64,000 nt of DNA from Bedellia somnulentella (lineage: Eukaryota > Arthropoda > Insecta > Lepidoptera > Bedelliidae), in contig OY755178.1 of NCBI GenBank assembly GCA_963576735.1, positions 1,116,001 to 1,180,000 on the forward strand. Reading direction: 5' to 3'. How positions within the stretch are numbered: position 1 is the first letter of the stretch; the number at the start of each line of letters is the position of its first letter. The notes under the pieces were generated by a model. The model was not told the DNA's origin, ran no database searches, and saw only the letters and a list, made by a program, of their open reading frames with translations. This document shows positions 1 to 12,400 of the stretch, in pieces. The position numbers and the translations under genes are program-made.

Positions 1-131
1 ACTGGGTCTTTAAAGGGATTTCAACTTTTTTTATACCAACTTTTCCCCACTTTACTTTCCACAGGTGACTGAAGAATTTCTAAGCTCTGGCTACCTCTTC
101 TAGGGATTCATAGCTGTGAGTATATGTATGC
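1..131 (+). mobile_element. S2 SINE 3' part (cut by window start)
   Basis: GTGACTGAAGAATTTCTAAG, TAGGGATTCATAGCTGTGAG and the TATATGTATG end. Confidence 0.8.
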
Positions 132-970
132 GTATAAACGTAAAATAAGACAAGCAATAATCAGTGGACCCTTTATAATTCGTTTTTTTCATAGATGCAC
201 CATGCATTTATATTGTTATTCTCTACATATTTAGTGAACAATTATAAGCGCCCATATTTTCTTACACATTTTTTGAAATGGTCAGCCTCTATTTTATACG
301 CACCGTTACCAAGTCCGCCCCTGTTAGAGTTCTCGAGTAAACAGAAACAGGGCCGCGTGTAAACACTTCCAATTGAAGTTATAATTGTAAATGAAAACCG
401 TCAAATTAGCAATTCCGAGTGGTGAAGGGGCCGAGTGTTTGTACTGAAAATATACGAATATTTTCACGGAACTTTTAGTAAGCGACATTAATCGTTATTG
501 ATGAAGGCGGTAATTATCGACAGAGGCAAAGGGTTTGAACTTCATGAGTTAAATAGATTAAACATTGTTAATTGAACGACGCAATCAAAATAATTTAGAT
601 GTACCTAAACTATTAAATATATATTTTTTAAAATATTTAATAAGAAGGAGACTATTATTAACTGTTCTCTACTGTCAACTGCGTGCTGAAGAATGACTGA
701 GGACCAACTTCGAGAAAGGGCTAAGATAGTGTTATTTACTAAACATCAAAATAAACTAGAATTTTCGAATAAAATACCAGAGTTTCCCACATTGAAACAT
801 AATTTGCTTTAAAAAATCTCGTCTTTAATGCCATGAATATACGTATCTAATTTGAATTACCAAATATTAAAGAAAAATAAGAAACAATAAGAAAACGACA
901 ATACGGAAAACCGTAGTCTATGTTTATTGTTTTTTTATATTGTTTGTGTCCTCAAGAGGCGAATAAAGAT
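132..970. other. No gene seen; AT-rich
   Basis: No open frame or repeat recognised until a probable LINE 3' end near 910-970. Confidence 0.4.
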
Positions 971-996
971 TTTTCTTTCTTTCTTTCTTTCTTTCT
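971..996 (+). repeat. (TTTC)n microsatellite
   Basis: Follows CAAGAGGCGAATAAAG, which looks like a LINE 3' end with its tail. Confidence 0.8.
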
Positions 997-1124
997 AGTT
1001 TTCTCTGGGTTAACTCCTCATCTTAAGCTCCAATAGGGCTTAGTAGTGCTGCCTATACCGTTTGAAACATATGACAGTTGATTCATACACAAACATTTTG
1101 TTTATTTACTATAGTTATTTCTAT

Positions 1125-1426
1125 TTCTTGAGATGGTTTGGGCACATAGAGAGGATGGATGATAGAAAATTGGTAAAAGGGATCTATAGAGCTAGTGTGG
1201 ATGGTAATGTTAGTAGAGAACGACCACGGAGAACACACTTGGACCAAATTGAGAGTGTGCTCAAAAAGGCTGGCGTCCGAAGTATGAAGAATAAAAGAGC
1301 ATGTATGAAAAGATTGATGGATGTAAACGAAGCTAGAGAGGTTTGTCAGGATCGTACAAAGTGGCGATCAATAGTCTCTGCCTACCCCAATGGGAACTAA
1401 TGGCATGAGAATATGTATGTACGTAT
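1125..1426 (+). mobile_element. L1x LINE 3' fragment
   Basis: 5'-truncated copy encoding RWFGHIERMDD to YPNGN and a (TATG)-like tail. Target-site duplication GTTATTTCTAT at 1114-1124 and 1427-1437. Confidence 0.9.
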
Positions 1427-1642
1427 GTTATTTCTATAGCATCATGACTCATGGTTATTTACTCTGGATTTTTCCACATTTTTTATTCAAATGAGAGCCA
1501 TAAAAGCAATTTATATTAAAGGTTCACAAGAGATACGTGCTGTTCAGGTCGACTTTGAATAACACTATCCTATTTCTTCCCATGAGGCGACCAGAACTAA
1601 TCCATGTATTTCGTCAATAATACGCCATTTAATTTTATTATA

Positions 1643-2455
1643 AAACCGTGATAGCTCAGTGGGTAGAACATATCGTGCAAACGATAAGGGTTAAGTGCTG
1701 TGTAGTGTCGGCTCAGAATTGCACTACCCCATTTCTTCCGGTGGGTGTACGTAACAGGCGACTAACGGTATTGGGGCTTTTTAGGGAATTTTTGGGCGAT
1801 GCGGTTGGAGACCCATCACCAACAACCTTTATTTTACCATCTTTTCCCCACGCATCTTCCAAAAGTGGCTGGGGAATTTCTAATTCCTTAGCTCTGGCTA
1901 CCCCTTCTAGGGATTTATAGCCGTGAGTATATGTATGTATGTATGATAAGGGTTAAAATCCTGGGTCGGGCCTACACTAATTTGTCTTTTCTAAAAATAT
2001 ATATATATATGTATATATAATTTATCATGTTTGTTAACGGTTAGGGAAAACATCGTGAGGAAACCCACATGGCTGAGTTGAACTTAGTCATGTGACAGTG
2101 TAACTTAGTACAAAACGGCGATGTTTGAGTAAAATCCTGCCAATCAAGCCTGTTACAAAGTTAGTTATTTCGTTCTTCTGAGAGTTACTACGCTGGTATT
2201 GATCTTCGCAAAATGGCTTGACGATTATTAGGACGTGACTTATCCCGAAAATATAAAATTAAGTACAAAGCCTATTTACAGGATGTTTTCAATTTTAAAT
2301 ACAAGTTACATAACAACTCAGCAGAAATCATCATACAAAAATAGCTACTTGTAATAGTAACCAAGTACGGCGATGCCTGTCCCCTACTACGTGAATACAC
2401 TGTCCAAGTAAAATGTGGGTACTCTGCACACCAGGTGACACTTTCACGTGATTTT
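1643..2455 (+). mobile_element. S1 SINE (tRNA-derived), split by S2 and a second insertion
   Basis: A-box GTGATAGCTCAGTGGGTAGA, B-box remnant AAAATCCTGGG, then the S1 body. Interrupted at 1695-1944 by S2 and at ~2124-2366 by a 243-bp block flanked by ACGGCGATG (2115-2123, 2367-2375). Confidence 0.85.
1695..1944 (+). mobile_element. S2 SINE inserted in the S1 B-box
   Basis: 12-bp duplication GATAAGGGTTAA (1683-1694, 1945-1956). Full-length S2 with (TATG)n end. Confidence 0.93.
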
Positions 2456-2499
2456 CAGGAGATTTTAATATTTATTTTTAATATAATATATATAATTAT

Positions 2500-2547
2500 T
2501 TTAAATATTTAATACCATCCGTGCGCAAAGCCGGGGCAGACCACTAG
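2500..2547 (+). mobile_element. Helitron 3' end remnant
   Basis: CGTGCGCAAAGCCGGGGCAG then CTAG|T, as in the longer Helitrons. The 5' extent is not defined. Confidence 0.5.
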
Positions 2548-3320
2548 TACTTTATAAAAGTACCTATATATAGCGATTTTATAAAAGTAGTAATGTAATA
2601 CTACGTTAGTCATGTATCTTTCAAATATAACGTAAAAAAATACTTTAAAATAGATAAATTATCTTTGATTGCCTTATCAATATAATAATCTGTTGTGAAA
2701 AGTCAAATACGTGTAGAGGAACACAAAATCGCTTTGTAAATAATAATGTTATACTAGACGAGCGAAGCCGGGACCGAGTATACACAGGAAAAGTGAAGGA
2801 TAAAGTTAGTCCCCGAAGCCATGATAAATTTTCTTGATTTTAAAAAGCTAAAAAGCGGCATTGACAACATTTAAAAAACCAAAAGAAGATACAAATGTCA
2901 TTATTTCCAAATAAAACAACACGCAGGAAATGTAATTTCCTTGGAAACGAAACCGAAGACGGAGCATTAGAAGCGAATAGCGGCAATAATGGCGTCACTT
3001 ATGAGTTTCCCGCCAATTCGGTGCTGCGCTCAACATTACACACAAATCGGAAAACTCCTTGTGTTCACATTTTGTTTTTTTATTTGTAGCCCAACCTTTA
3101 GTAATCCTAGTAGCTAAGTTTTTTTAAGAAATATCGAGTATCTTCGATATTGTATGAAATTTAATCAAAATAATAATAGGATAAGTACGAGTCATGGGAG
3201 AGATGCGAGTCAAAAAAACATGCATAAAAATAGTAATAGAGGACGATTATATTTATATTGATAAGACGATACCGGAGGATATACACATAATTTTATTATG
3301 ATACGAAATTAAAAATAATT
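2548..3320. other. No gene seen
   Basis: Only a 64-codon ORF (2895-3089) with no recognisable pattern. A Helitron-like GAGCGAAGCCGGGACCGAG motif at ~2759-2777. Confidence 0.35.
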
Positions 3321-3323
3321 GAT

Positions 3324-4791
3324 TTAGTAGCCTCAGTCTCAGCCACCCTCATCCCAGACAGAGTGCTACACAGCAGCAGATGAACCTCCCATGTTAGTTA
3401 AGGCTAAACAGGTTTTAGAGATAATTCAGAATATGCCAAAGGGTAAGGCTTCTGGGCATGACGGATTATCGGTAGAGCACTTAATACACGCAGGAGTACA
3501 CCTGCCTAGGGTCCTAGCCCTGCTGTATTCCTTATGCTTAAACCACTCGTACTTGCCATCGAATATGATGAAAATGGATGTAGTGCCGATTGTTAAAAAG
3601 AAAACTGGGGACTGCGCGAGTAGGAGCAACTACAGACCTATATCGCTGGCGACCATAATTGGTAAAGTGTTCGATGCAGTGCTTGATTTTCACCTTAATC
3701 GGTGTCTCGATTTACGTTGTGGACAGTATGGTTTTAGGGCTGGGTTGTCTACGGAAAGTGCGATTCTGGCACTAAAGCACACCGTCGGATACTATACCAA
3801 AAGAAAAACTCCGATTTTCGCTTGTTTTTTGGACTTGTCGTAGGCTTTCGACTTAGTAGACTACACAGTGTTATGGGGAAAACTTGAAGCAATAGGTTAT
3901 CCGAGACAGCTGATAGGCATGCTCAAATATTGGTAAAATAACCAGATTAATCAGGTGAGGTGGAACGAGTCCTATTCGGAATCATACGGGTTCGAGTGCG
4001 GCGTGAGGCAGGGGGGTCTAACCTCAGCGCGGCTCTTTAACTTGTATGTCAACGACTTAATAGGGGAGCTCGGTGACGCCAGGGTCGGATGCTATATAGA
4101 TGGCATATGTGTTAACACAATCAGCTATGCTGACGACATGGTGTTGCTAAGCCCCTCCACAAGGGCTCTTACTCGACTTATATCTATATGCGAGTCATAT
4201 GCTAAGTCACACGGGCTTATGTACAATGCGGACAAGAGCGAATTTATGGTTTTTAAAAGTGGTAATAAGTTGCCTGCCTATGTTCCACATATAAAACTAT
4301 GCGATAGGGTTCTGAAAAGATTAGTGAAATTTAAATACCTAGGACATAATGTGACGGCCACTCTTAGCGATGATGTTGATAATGAAAGGGAACGAAGGGG
4401 GTTGGCCATGAGGGGTACTATGATTGCTCGCAAATTTGGTAAATGCTCCAGTCGAGTGAAACTAATATTATTTAAGGCATATTGCCAGTCGTTCTACTCG
4501 TGCTCGATATGGGTAAAATATACTTCTCGTGCGATCAACTCCCTACGTGTTACAATATACAATAACGCGTTCAGGGCGGTGATGGGCTTGCCATGACGAT
4601 GCAGTGCCTCGGGCATGTTTGCGGAAGCAGCGGTTGATGGCTTTCACACTATCCTACGTAAAAGAACCGCCTCGATACTCCATCGAGTCCGTAACTCTGC
4701 CGACCCCGTTTTGAGCGCGATTGCTGATAGGTTCGATAGTCACATCATTCATCACTGGATAAAAATGCATGTTACAAAAATTGCTTGGTGA
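3324..4791 (+). pseudogene. LINE reverse transcriptase pseudogene
   Basis: One frame with three stops (TAG 3841, TAA 3934, TGA 4594). Motifs are GKASGHDGLSVEHL, NYRPISLATIIGKVFD, YGFRAGLSTESA, (stop)AFDLVDYTVLW, RQGGLTSARLFN, ISYADDMVLLSPS and KYLGHNVT. The stop before AFD falls on the residue next to the catalytic Asp block. Confidence 0.88.
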
Positions 4792-4998
4792 TGCATGATG
4801 TGGTTGTCTTCTAAATGAGTATTTATTTATTTTTGTGATTCGTATATTTTTTTTAATTTATTATTAATCTTGTATAAATTCTCTACTAACAATAGCACCC
4901 TAAGATTAATGTGTGTACTAACAAAATTATGGATTTGCATTGTCCGAAATAAATGGGTTTTATTTTATTTTTATTTTATAATGCTTCAACATCACGGC

Positions 4999-5593
4999 AA
5001 TTGGCCTAGACCTCGCTTTTACAACATACCCTTTTTATATTATAAATCGATAAAGGACATCAAACTAAACAACTTTGCCCATGGAATGCCTATCTAAAAT
5101 AGTGTAATTTTCAAAAAAATATAATAATTAAAAATTGTCGTACCTAGTTCAAACTGAGAATGTATAGAATGAGAATCTTTGCTTCAGTGAAAATAAGAAA
5201 TAAAAAAAAACATTTGATCTATGCTTTTCGCTATGTAAACAAAAATATAACTTCTTTCGGTATTTTCCAGTTGTATTGATCGTCGTTGAAAAATAATATC
5301 ATGAAAATAAACCGGTAAGCGAGCGATTGAACTGGAAAATACCGAAAGAGGTTATGTTTTTGTTTACATCATAGATCAAATGTTTTTTTTATTTCTTATT
5401 TTCACTGAAGCAAAGAATCTAGTTCTATACATTCTCAGTTTGAACTAGGTACGACAATTTTTAATTATCATTTTTTTTTGAAAATTACAATATTTTAGAT
5501 AGGCATTCCATGGGCAAAGTTTTTAAGTGTGAAGTTCTTTATCGATTTATAATATAAAAAGGGTATGTTATAAAAGCGAGGTCTAGGCCAATT
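4999..5593. mobile_element. Foldback element: long palindrome, ~270-bp arms, 57-bp loop
   Basis: Left arm 4999-5272 (AATTGGCCTAGACCTCGC... to TTTTCCAGTT) is the inverted copy of 5330-5593 (AACTGGAAAA... to GCGAGGTCTAGGCCAATT) with few differences and small indels. No ORF of note. Probably a foldback or MITE-type element; its RNA would form a long hairpin. Confidence 0.9.
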
Positions 5594-5599
5594 CCATAA

Positions 5600-6380
5600 T
5601 ATTTTTTTGTTCTTAATCCTGTTAGCTCAATTCACCATGGCATAACCCTATTCTCATTGAAAGCTGTCACTGAACTCGCCCTTAAATGAAAAAACCTTTA
5701 AGTTGTACTTAGTCATATACGAGTGTATCTATACACAACGCAATAGGGCGATAGGCCTGACCCTTATTAAGTAAATACACGGGTAATAAGCAGGTACTGT
5801 TAACAGCAGGTGACAAAAAGCCCTCTTAATTTTCACTGTATTAGTACTTGTGCCATACCGTCGGGAATATTCTGATCTGAGAAGAAATATAATACTCCCA
5901 AGCAAAACCTAAAACGGTTGACATTACAGAAAGGTCCAACAATACGGCCTGTATCATCTTGTCAACATTTTATTGTACAACCTTTTTGACCCTCGCTTTT
6001 AACGTCTGACATTACATTAGGAATCTTTAATTGAAAAAATAATGGCTTCGTCCGAGTGGGATGTCTGCTCGTTTCATAAACATGTACGTTTATGAGCTGG
6101 GTCTTGATAAATATAGCTTTTATATGTGTAAAACAAACGGTAGCGTGGATAATACATACATTACATTATAGATTTCACAATATATTGTCTAAGTGTAAAA
6201 GGGGTATGCCAATAGAAGTTAGACACTCTTTTCGCATTTAATTGACACTGGCAAGCTATACACCATCTTATAGGCTGGTTTTTTATTGACAAATTTGAAT
6301 AAAGAACACACTTCTTTTATTTATTTTTTATTTGAATGAGCTTCATTTTTCCGAGAATCTGGCGGGAATTCACTTGCAAC
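5600..6380. other. No gene seen
   Basis: AT-rich; the right end may include the 5' end of the mariner remnant. Confidence 0.35.
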
Positions 6381-6381
6381 A

Positions 6382-6726
6382 ATGGAGCTCAGTCGACGTG
6401 ATTTTCACGCTATGATGTATTATGACTTTAAAAAAGGTTTAAAGCCTCAAGGATGTTTTGAACTTTTGGCTTCTACTTTTGGTGAGTCTGCTTCTTCCCG
6501 AGCATACATACATATACTCACGCCATTAGTTCCCATTGGGGTAGGCAGAGACTATTGATCGCCACTTCGTACGATCCTGACAAACCTCTCTAGCTTCGTT
6601 TGCATCCATCAATATTTTCGTACATGCTCTTTTATTCTTCATAATTCGGACGCCAGCCTTTTTGAGCACACTCTCAATTTGGTCCAAGCAACAGTAGTCA
6701 ATTGGTTTGCTGAATTTAAAACGTGA
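6382..6726 (+). pseudogene. Mariner transposase N-terminal remnant, split by L1x
   Basis: ATG 6382 opens MELSRRDFHAMMYYDFKKGL, then KPQGCFELLASTFGESASSR, and the frame resumes after the L1x fragment as TVVNWFAEFK before a TGA at 6724. This is the helix-turn-helix DNA-binding start of a mariner transposase. No catalytic DDD part remains. Confidence 0.75.
6505..6686 (-). mobile_element. L1x LINE 3' fragment inside a mariner remnant
   Basis: Minus-strand tail first (CATACATATACTCACGCC), then the L1x coding end. It interrupts mariner transposase coding at the AGCA codon region. Confidence 0.85.
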
Positions 6727-7112
6727 TGGAAGGCAAATCTATCGCTGCCAATTTGTTCTAACATAACACACTCTCATTCGAAAAATTATATTGTACCCAT
6801 ATGTGTTTCTCTGCGTTTATTTTGCTCATCATAAGAACTTTGATAAATTCACTACACATATAAACTAACTTTCGAAAAGAGATCAATATAAATGCAACCC
6901 GAGTCTTTCAAAAGGTCCTTTACCTCTCTACATCTAAACAGTGTGGAACTTGCATAATTGGTTATATTCCTTTACATTTCATGGTCTATTTAAAAGCATG
7001 AAGTATTCAACAAAGCTATATCAACGATATATTTATCAAACATTTACTTCGAAAACAAGGCAAAGGATATTATAAACTGTTATACCTATAATTTAAAATG
7101 TCGCACGACTAA

Positions 7113-7330
7113 GGGCCAGTTTTTTGATCCGTAGTTAAAAATATAACCATTTGTTACATTGACTATAGTTAAATGACTAACCAGTAGTTAAATCGTAAAT
7201 CCATTTTGGTTCGATATTTGACCATTAGTTACTCTAACCACGGGTCAAAAAATGCATTTTGCTGATATTTAACTAATAGTTACGATATTTAACAAATTGT
7301 TGAGTTAACCACGGATCAAAAAACTGGCCC
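7113..7330. mobile_element. MITE with TAA duplication (Harbinger-like)
   Basis: Inverted ends GGGCCAGTTTTTTGATCCG and CGGATCAAAAAACTGGCCC, with internal TTAACTA-type repeats, flanked by TAA on both sides. 218 bp. Confidence 0.88.
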
Positions 7331-7333
7331 TAA

Positions 7334-7471
7334 CGCCCCATTTCTGAATTGAGTATTCAAGCTGAGAACGACTTAGATATCGTTTTGTTTCTTTCAGTTG
7401 TTAAAATTTCAATGCGACAGAACGATACTTAAGTTGTTCTCAGCTGGAATACTCAATTCAGAAATCGGGCG
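7334..7471. mobile_element. Hairpin MITE, family M2
   Basis: CGCCCCATTTCTGAATTGAG...CTCAATTCAGAAATCGGGCG; near-perfect hairpin. TAA on both sides, the left one shared with the preceding MITE. Confidence 0.88.
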
Positions 7472-7905
7472 TAACTCAAAGAAAATAGTCCCAAATTCCG
7501 CATCGTAAAAAACCTTTCAATTGATTCACACTCAGATAAGCCCAATCGCTCATTTGATTAATTAGAGTGTCTATTTGTAAAAGGCAGTCTACAAAGTTAT
7601 CCCAAACGACATCCCTCATTAAACGAAGCTTCAAATCAAATTAAAATCGCCATCAGTGTAAAAGTTCTGGGCCGCCATTACAGTGTTGACGCGTCCCGTA
7701 CTATGGATCAGCTGACTGCAGCGACCAATCTTACTAATGGAGTTTCATTTACAAAGTGTACATCTTTCGCTTAGATCTGGATTTGTGCGATCCAATGTTC
7801 TAAGTACTCGCTTTGGATTACACTGGGTAATATAAGTGAGATGGAATTAGACGTTTTGATAAGGAATCCAGCACCGATTAACCTCTATTTTCACTTAGAT
7901 AAAAT

Positions 7906-8265
7906 AACATAACATAACATAAACGTTCACGCCGAATATCTCCGAAGGTGTTGGCAGAGGTACTAATACTTCTGAACATCACGTGACTTTGTCACCTGGT
8001 GTTCAGAGTACCCACGTTTTGCATGGACTGTGTACTCACGTGATAGGGGGCAGGCCTATCGCCGTTTTGAATACACTGTCACATGACTAAGTACAACTCA
8101 GGCATGTGGGTTTCCTCACGATGTTTTCCCTCACCGTTAACAACCATGATAAATTAACCACACATATGTCTTTAGAAAAGACAAATTGGTGTAGGCCCGA
8201 CCCAGGATTTGAACACTAGTCGTTTGCACGATAACCGAGTGTTCTACCCACTGGGCTATCACGGT
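7906..8265 (-). mobile_element. S1 SINE, full length
   Basis: 13-bp duplication ACTTAGATAAAAT (7893-7905, 8266-8278). A-box GATAGCCCAGTGGGTAGAAC, tail (TTATG)n. Confidence 0.93.
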
Positions 8266-8655
8266 ACTTAGATAAAATCACGCTATTAATTACTGTTGGA
8301 GTAGGCAGATTCTATTTCTAGGCATTGTTGCGGATGCCCTATATAAACTACTATGAGGTTTAAAATAAAACCGCAAATAGTTTGACCTTGTTGAATTATT
8401 GTATGATCCTGACAACACATGATATAAACGGATGAAAACTAATTCCTTACCTCTGCAACACAGTGTCAAAAATCACTGGTATTCTTATCTGTAGGTGTTT
8501 AATAAAGCATTGGAGTCAACTCAGCCACTTTTGAAAGTTAATTGACTGATGGGGCGAGAAACCCACCACTGGATCGCCCAACAATCACTTCAAACATCCC
8601 ATAAGACGCATCATACTGCATCCACGGGAATGAATGGACTCAAAAACTCAAGACG

Positions 8656-8764
8656 CAAACGTTCACGCCGAATATTTCCGAAGGGGTTGGCAGTGGTACT
8701 AGTACTTCTGAACGTCACGGGATATTGTCACCTGGTGTTGAAAGTACCCACGTTTTGCTTGGAA
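8656..8764 (-). mobile_element. S1 SINE 3' fragment
   Basis: CGTTCACGCCGAATATTTCC and CACCTGGTGTTGAAAGTACC match the S1 3' half. Confidence 0.8.
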
Positions 8765-8827
8765 ACACGTTTTGAATGAATGGACTAGTGCTGATATAAG
8801 TTGATACTACCCATTATCCATCCTCAC

Positions 8828-8993
8828 CTTATCAATAATAAGATCCATCAGTTCCTGGCGACCCCGGATGAGCTCCCAGAAGGCGATGACCTTCTCCACG
8901 TCGTCGGGCGAGTCCACGGAGTCGTCGTGCGCGAAGCTCAGCAGCACGCACTGCGGGTCGCCCGGCAGCTCGTACGGGACGTCGCTCGATAGG
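8828..8993 (-). CDS. Candidate internal exon, GC-rich, conserved-looking
   Basis: A GC-rich island with heavy G/C third positions, like Echs1 exons 3-4. It is open on the minus strand with a strong donor, and the peptide is rich in charged and aromatic residues typical of a folded domain. Confidence 0.6.
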
Positions 8994-9459
8994 CTTGACA
9001 CGGACAATAGTTTAAGGATTACAGGGAGAGGTAAATAGAGCTACCTAAACCCTATTCCTGAAAACGACCATGTGCGAATTGCATTGATTCACAAAATTAT
9101 TCCGCCCCATGTATAGCATAGATACATCATTGTGTATATGTTCATATTCTTACGGCTATAAATCTGAAAAAGGGGTAGCCAGATGTTTGGAATAAGAAAT
9201 TCTTCATTTATATATCAAATGGGGAAAGGATTGTAAAGTCTGAGGGTGATCAGTCTCCAGCCACTACGGACAGCAATCACTTAAAAAGCCCTTTCTCGCT
9301 TCTTAAGACACGGGAAGAAATGAGTATGTGCTATTCTTTATCTATACTTATAATAAATCTGTAGAGAGGTCAATTCTGTACATGAAATATATTTTCAAAT
9401 TAACCATTAGGTGGTGATTAGGGATCGATACTGATGCCAAAAATGCAATCAGTAAAATT

Positions 9460-9497
<38 letters not shown>

Positions 9498-12400
9498 GGT
9501 TTGTATGTTCCATATGGAAACAAAAACTACTCGACGGATTTTAACGAAACTTGGTACAATTATTCTTCATATACCTGCGCAGGTTTTTGTATACTTTCCA
9601 GCAGAGTAGTAAAGGGGAATTTTGGGAAATTTTGGGAAAACGGGAGAAGTTACTCCATTTTATAAGCTTCCGTCGCGTGTGCAGCCTCAATGGTTAAACT
9701 TACATAGAAATCATGTGTGACGGAAATATTCTTCATAAAATTATCTAAAAAAAATCCTCAGCAGTTTATGTCTATCTTTTACGGTTGACTCACAATAACA
9801 CGTGTAATTCCTGATAGCTTAGCAGTTCGGAACATTCTGATTATATTTGTTTACTCTTACGTTTGTAAACCTCTTACTCATCCCTTATTTAAAAAAAGGT
9901 AACATTATTACCTATTCAATAAAAAAAGAATCATAGAAATCGGTAGACAAACACCGAAATTATACATAAAATAAGCCATCGCGCCCGTGATCAAAACCAA
10001 ATCTTTACTTATTTACATATAACATACTAGATGGCGCCAGAAGTTGCATCCTACATCACGTAATGATTTATTTTTTAGATGTTATAAATACTTCATAGCG
10101 TTTTATTCCAAAATTTGCTATTACACGGAAATACTGAACCGTTCATCAAAGCGCATTTAAAATCATAAAACTACACTGTTTAGGGAGTGCTATAAATTTA
10201 ATAAATTGAAAACATTGCGCTAAATTTTACAATGCTTGAGCAGTGACTAAAGAAAGAAACCTCAGTTATTTAAAAAAAACAACGCTACCCGTGCGAAGCT
10301 GGGACGATCCACTAGTGAATAATAAATTTAAACAGGAATATATCTTAACTAACGCACGGTCATTATTCCTAAAAACGACCAAGTGCAAGTTGCACTGATA
10401 CACGAAGGATGTCGTACTATCTATAAGAAAAGGCTGTTGGGATCTTTCAAATGTATTATTTCATTATTTTGTTTCTATGGCGGCAACTGCGTAAACATTA
10501 TCTGTAATTTAACATCGAGTTTTTGTAAAAGGGGTCCTGTTTTACCCTCGGTTACAAAACCGCAAAAAGGGTAGCCAGAGCCTCGGATTTAACGATTCAT
10601 CAGCCGCTTCAGGAAGTTGAGAAGGGAAAATATGACAAATCACTGTTCATGGGGTCAAGTCACAATAAAGCTCAATTTATTCGCTTTGTTTGAAGGCTAA
10701 GGCCTTATAAGGTCATCTTAGTTAATGTCTATTTAATTTATGTTTCTCTGTTTGTGATTGGGTTTGATATGATGTTACACAATATTTTTCTCTTGAAATC
10801 GCAACTGCCAAAAGTGGCTGGGGATTAACTTGAGAATACTGTGATGTGAGTAAATGAATATTTCGTTAAATATCGTAAGCTAGATTTCCAAAAAGCATTT
10901 TAAGCTCATACTTTTTGCTAAGTCAATTCAATTGAATAAGCTAAAACATTTAGGAGCAGAAGCTTGTCACGGCTAAGTAAAAATGTACTGGACCGTGTCG
11001 TCTGCTAAATGTTTCATGCTCTATATCTTCGTCAGTTTGTTTTAGGATCAAAAGGAAAACATCTGTCAAGTATCCAACAGACTAAAATATGTTTAGCTGA
11101 CGTGCTTAATTGTGTAGATAGTTAAAATGATATCGTAATCGTAAAACTTCAGCTGAGTTAGAAACCTTCGGCTTGAAATCCCAAAAAAGGTAGCCAGTTT
11201 TCAGAATTAGATAAACTTCTTCCTCTTTTGGAAGTTGACTGGAGAAACAATTGTAAAATAAAGGTTGTTGGTGATGCCTATCTAACCGAATCACTCAAAA
11301 ATCCCAAATACCCTAAGGCGCCTCTGACGACTCCCGCAGGTAGAAATGGTTAAGTGCTATCCGAAGCGAACACTGCACTACTTAAACAGGCAATATTGTC
11401 CAAAAATACCAAAAGAAAGTTGGAAAAGCAAATATAAAATGTTTATTTTCGTACCGCTTATTATATGTGTGTTTGTGTCGCTCAAACAGTTAGACTAGAG
11501 GTAAACTAACAAAAAACACACGCTCAAGCTTTTACTCTCGTAGTCAAGTTAAGATAAACCCATCCTGAAAACTCTTCAATTTTTCGTTTACATTTTTCAT
11601 CTCTAGTTTTTCTTGTGACAGCCTTGCTTCCTCACCAGAAAAACACATCGCTGGAGATGCTAAGTTTAGGATGTTTGGTTTTGAATGGATCCTTACACTA
11701 TACGTTTATTTAAAATGCATACATACATATACTAACGCCATTAGTTCCTATTGGGGTAGGCAAAGGCTATCGATCGCCACTTCGTACGTAAAATTCGTAT
11801 TAGTTTTAAACTTTATAAGTACAGTAGGAAATACTGTGGTGGATTGAACACCAATGGCGAACATTAACCATAGTGTTAGGTTAAAAAAAAGTACACTACA
11901 ACACTACATTAGTAGAGGACGGCCACGAAAGACACACTTGGACCAAATTGAGAGTGTGCTCAAAAAGGCAGGCGTCCGAAGTATGAAGAATAAAAGAGCA
12001 TGTATGAAAAGATTGATGATGTAAACGAAGCAAGAGAGGATTGCCAGGATCGTACGAAGTAGCGATCGATAGTCTCTACCTACCCCAACGGGAATTAACG
12101 GCGTGAGTATATTTATGTATGTATGTATGTTCACTACGACCCCTTTTAGATATACATTTTATGTTTCTATTGAAAAATATAGATATTTGCCCTTGCATTG
12201 TATTTAGAAAAGTCCGAAAGAAATTTGCAACTATTGAAAAAGAACACAAAAGATCATTAAAAGTTTTAAACTAAAAGTTTGAAATAAAAGTTAATAATTA
12301 ACAGTCCTATTTATATTCATATTCAACAATGAGCTGCTTTGTGATTGGGGTCGCTGAACTTTACTTTTAATTATTAATACTAAATAAATTATGAATATCA

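Noticed and set aside
7700..7860. Minus-strand peptide ending RTNPDLSERCTLCK
   Set aside because: Short, with a stop at once and no splice sites; could be LINE debris but nothing supports it.
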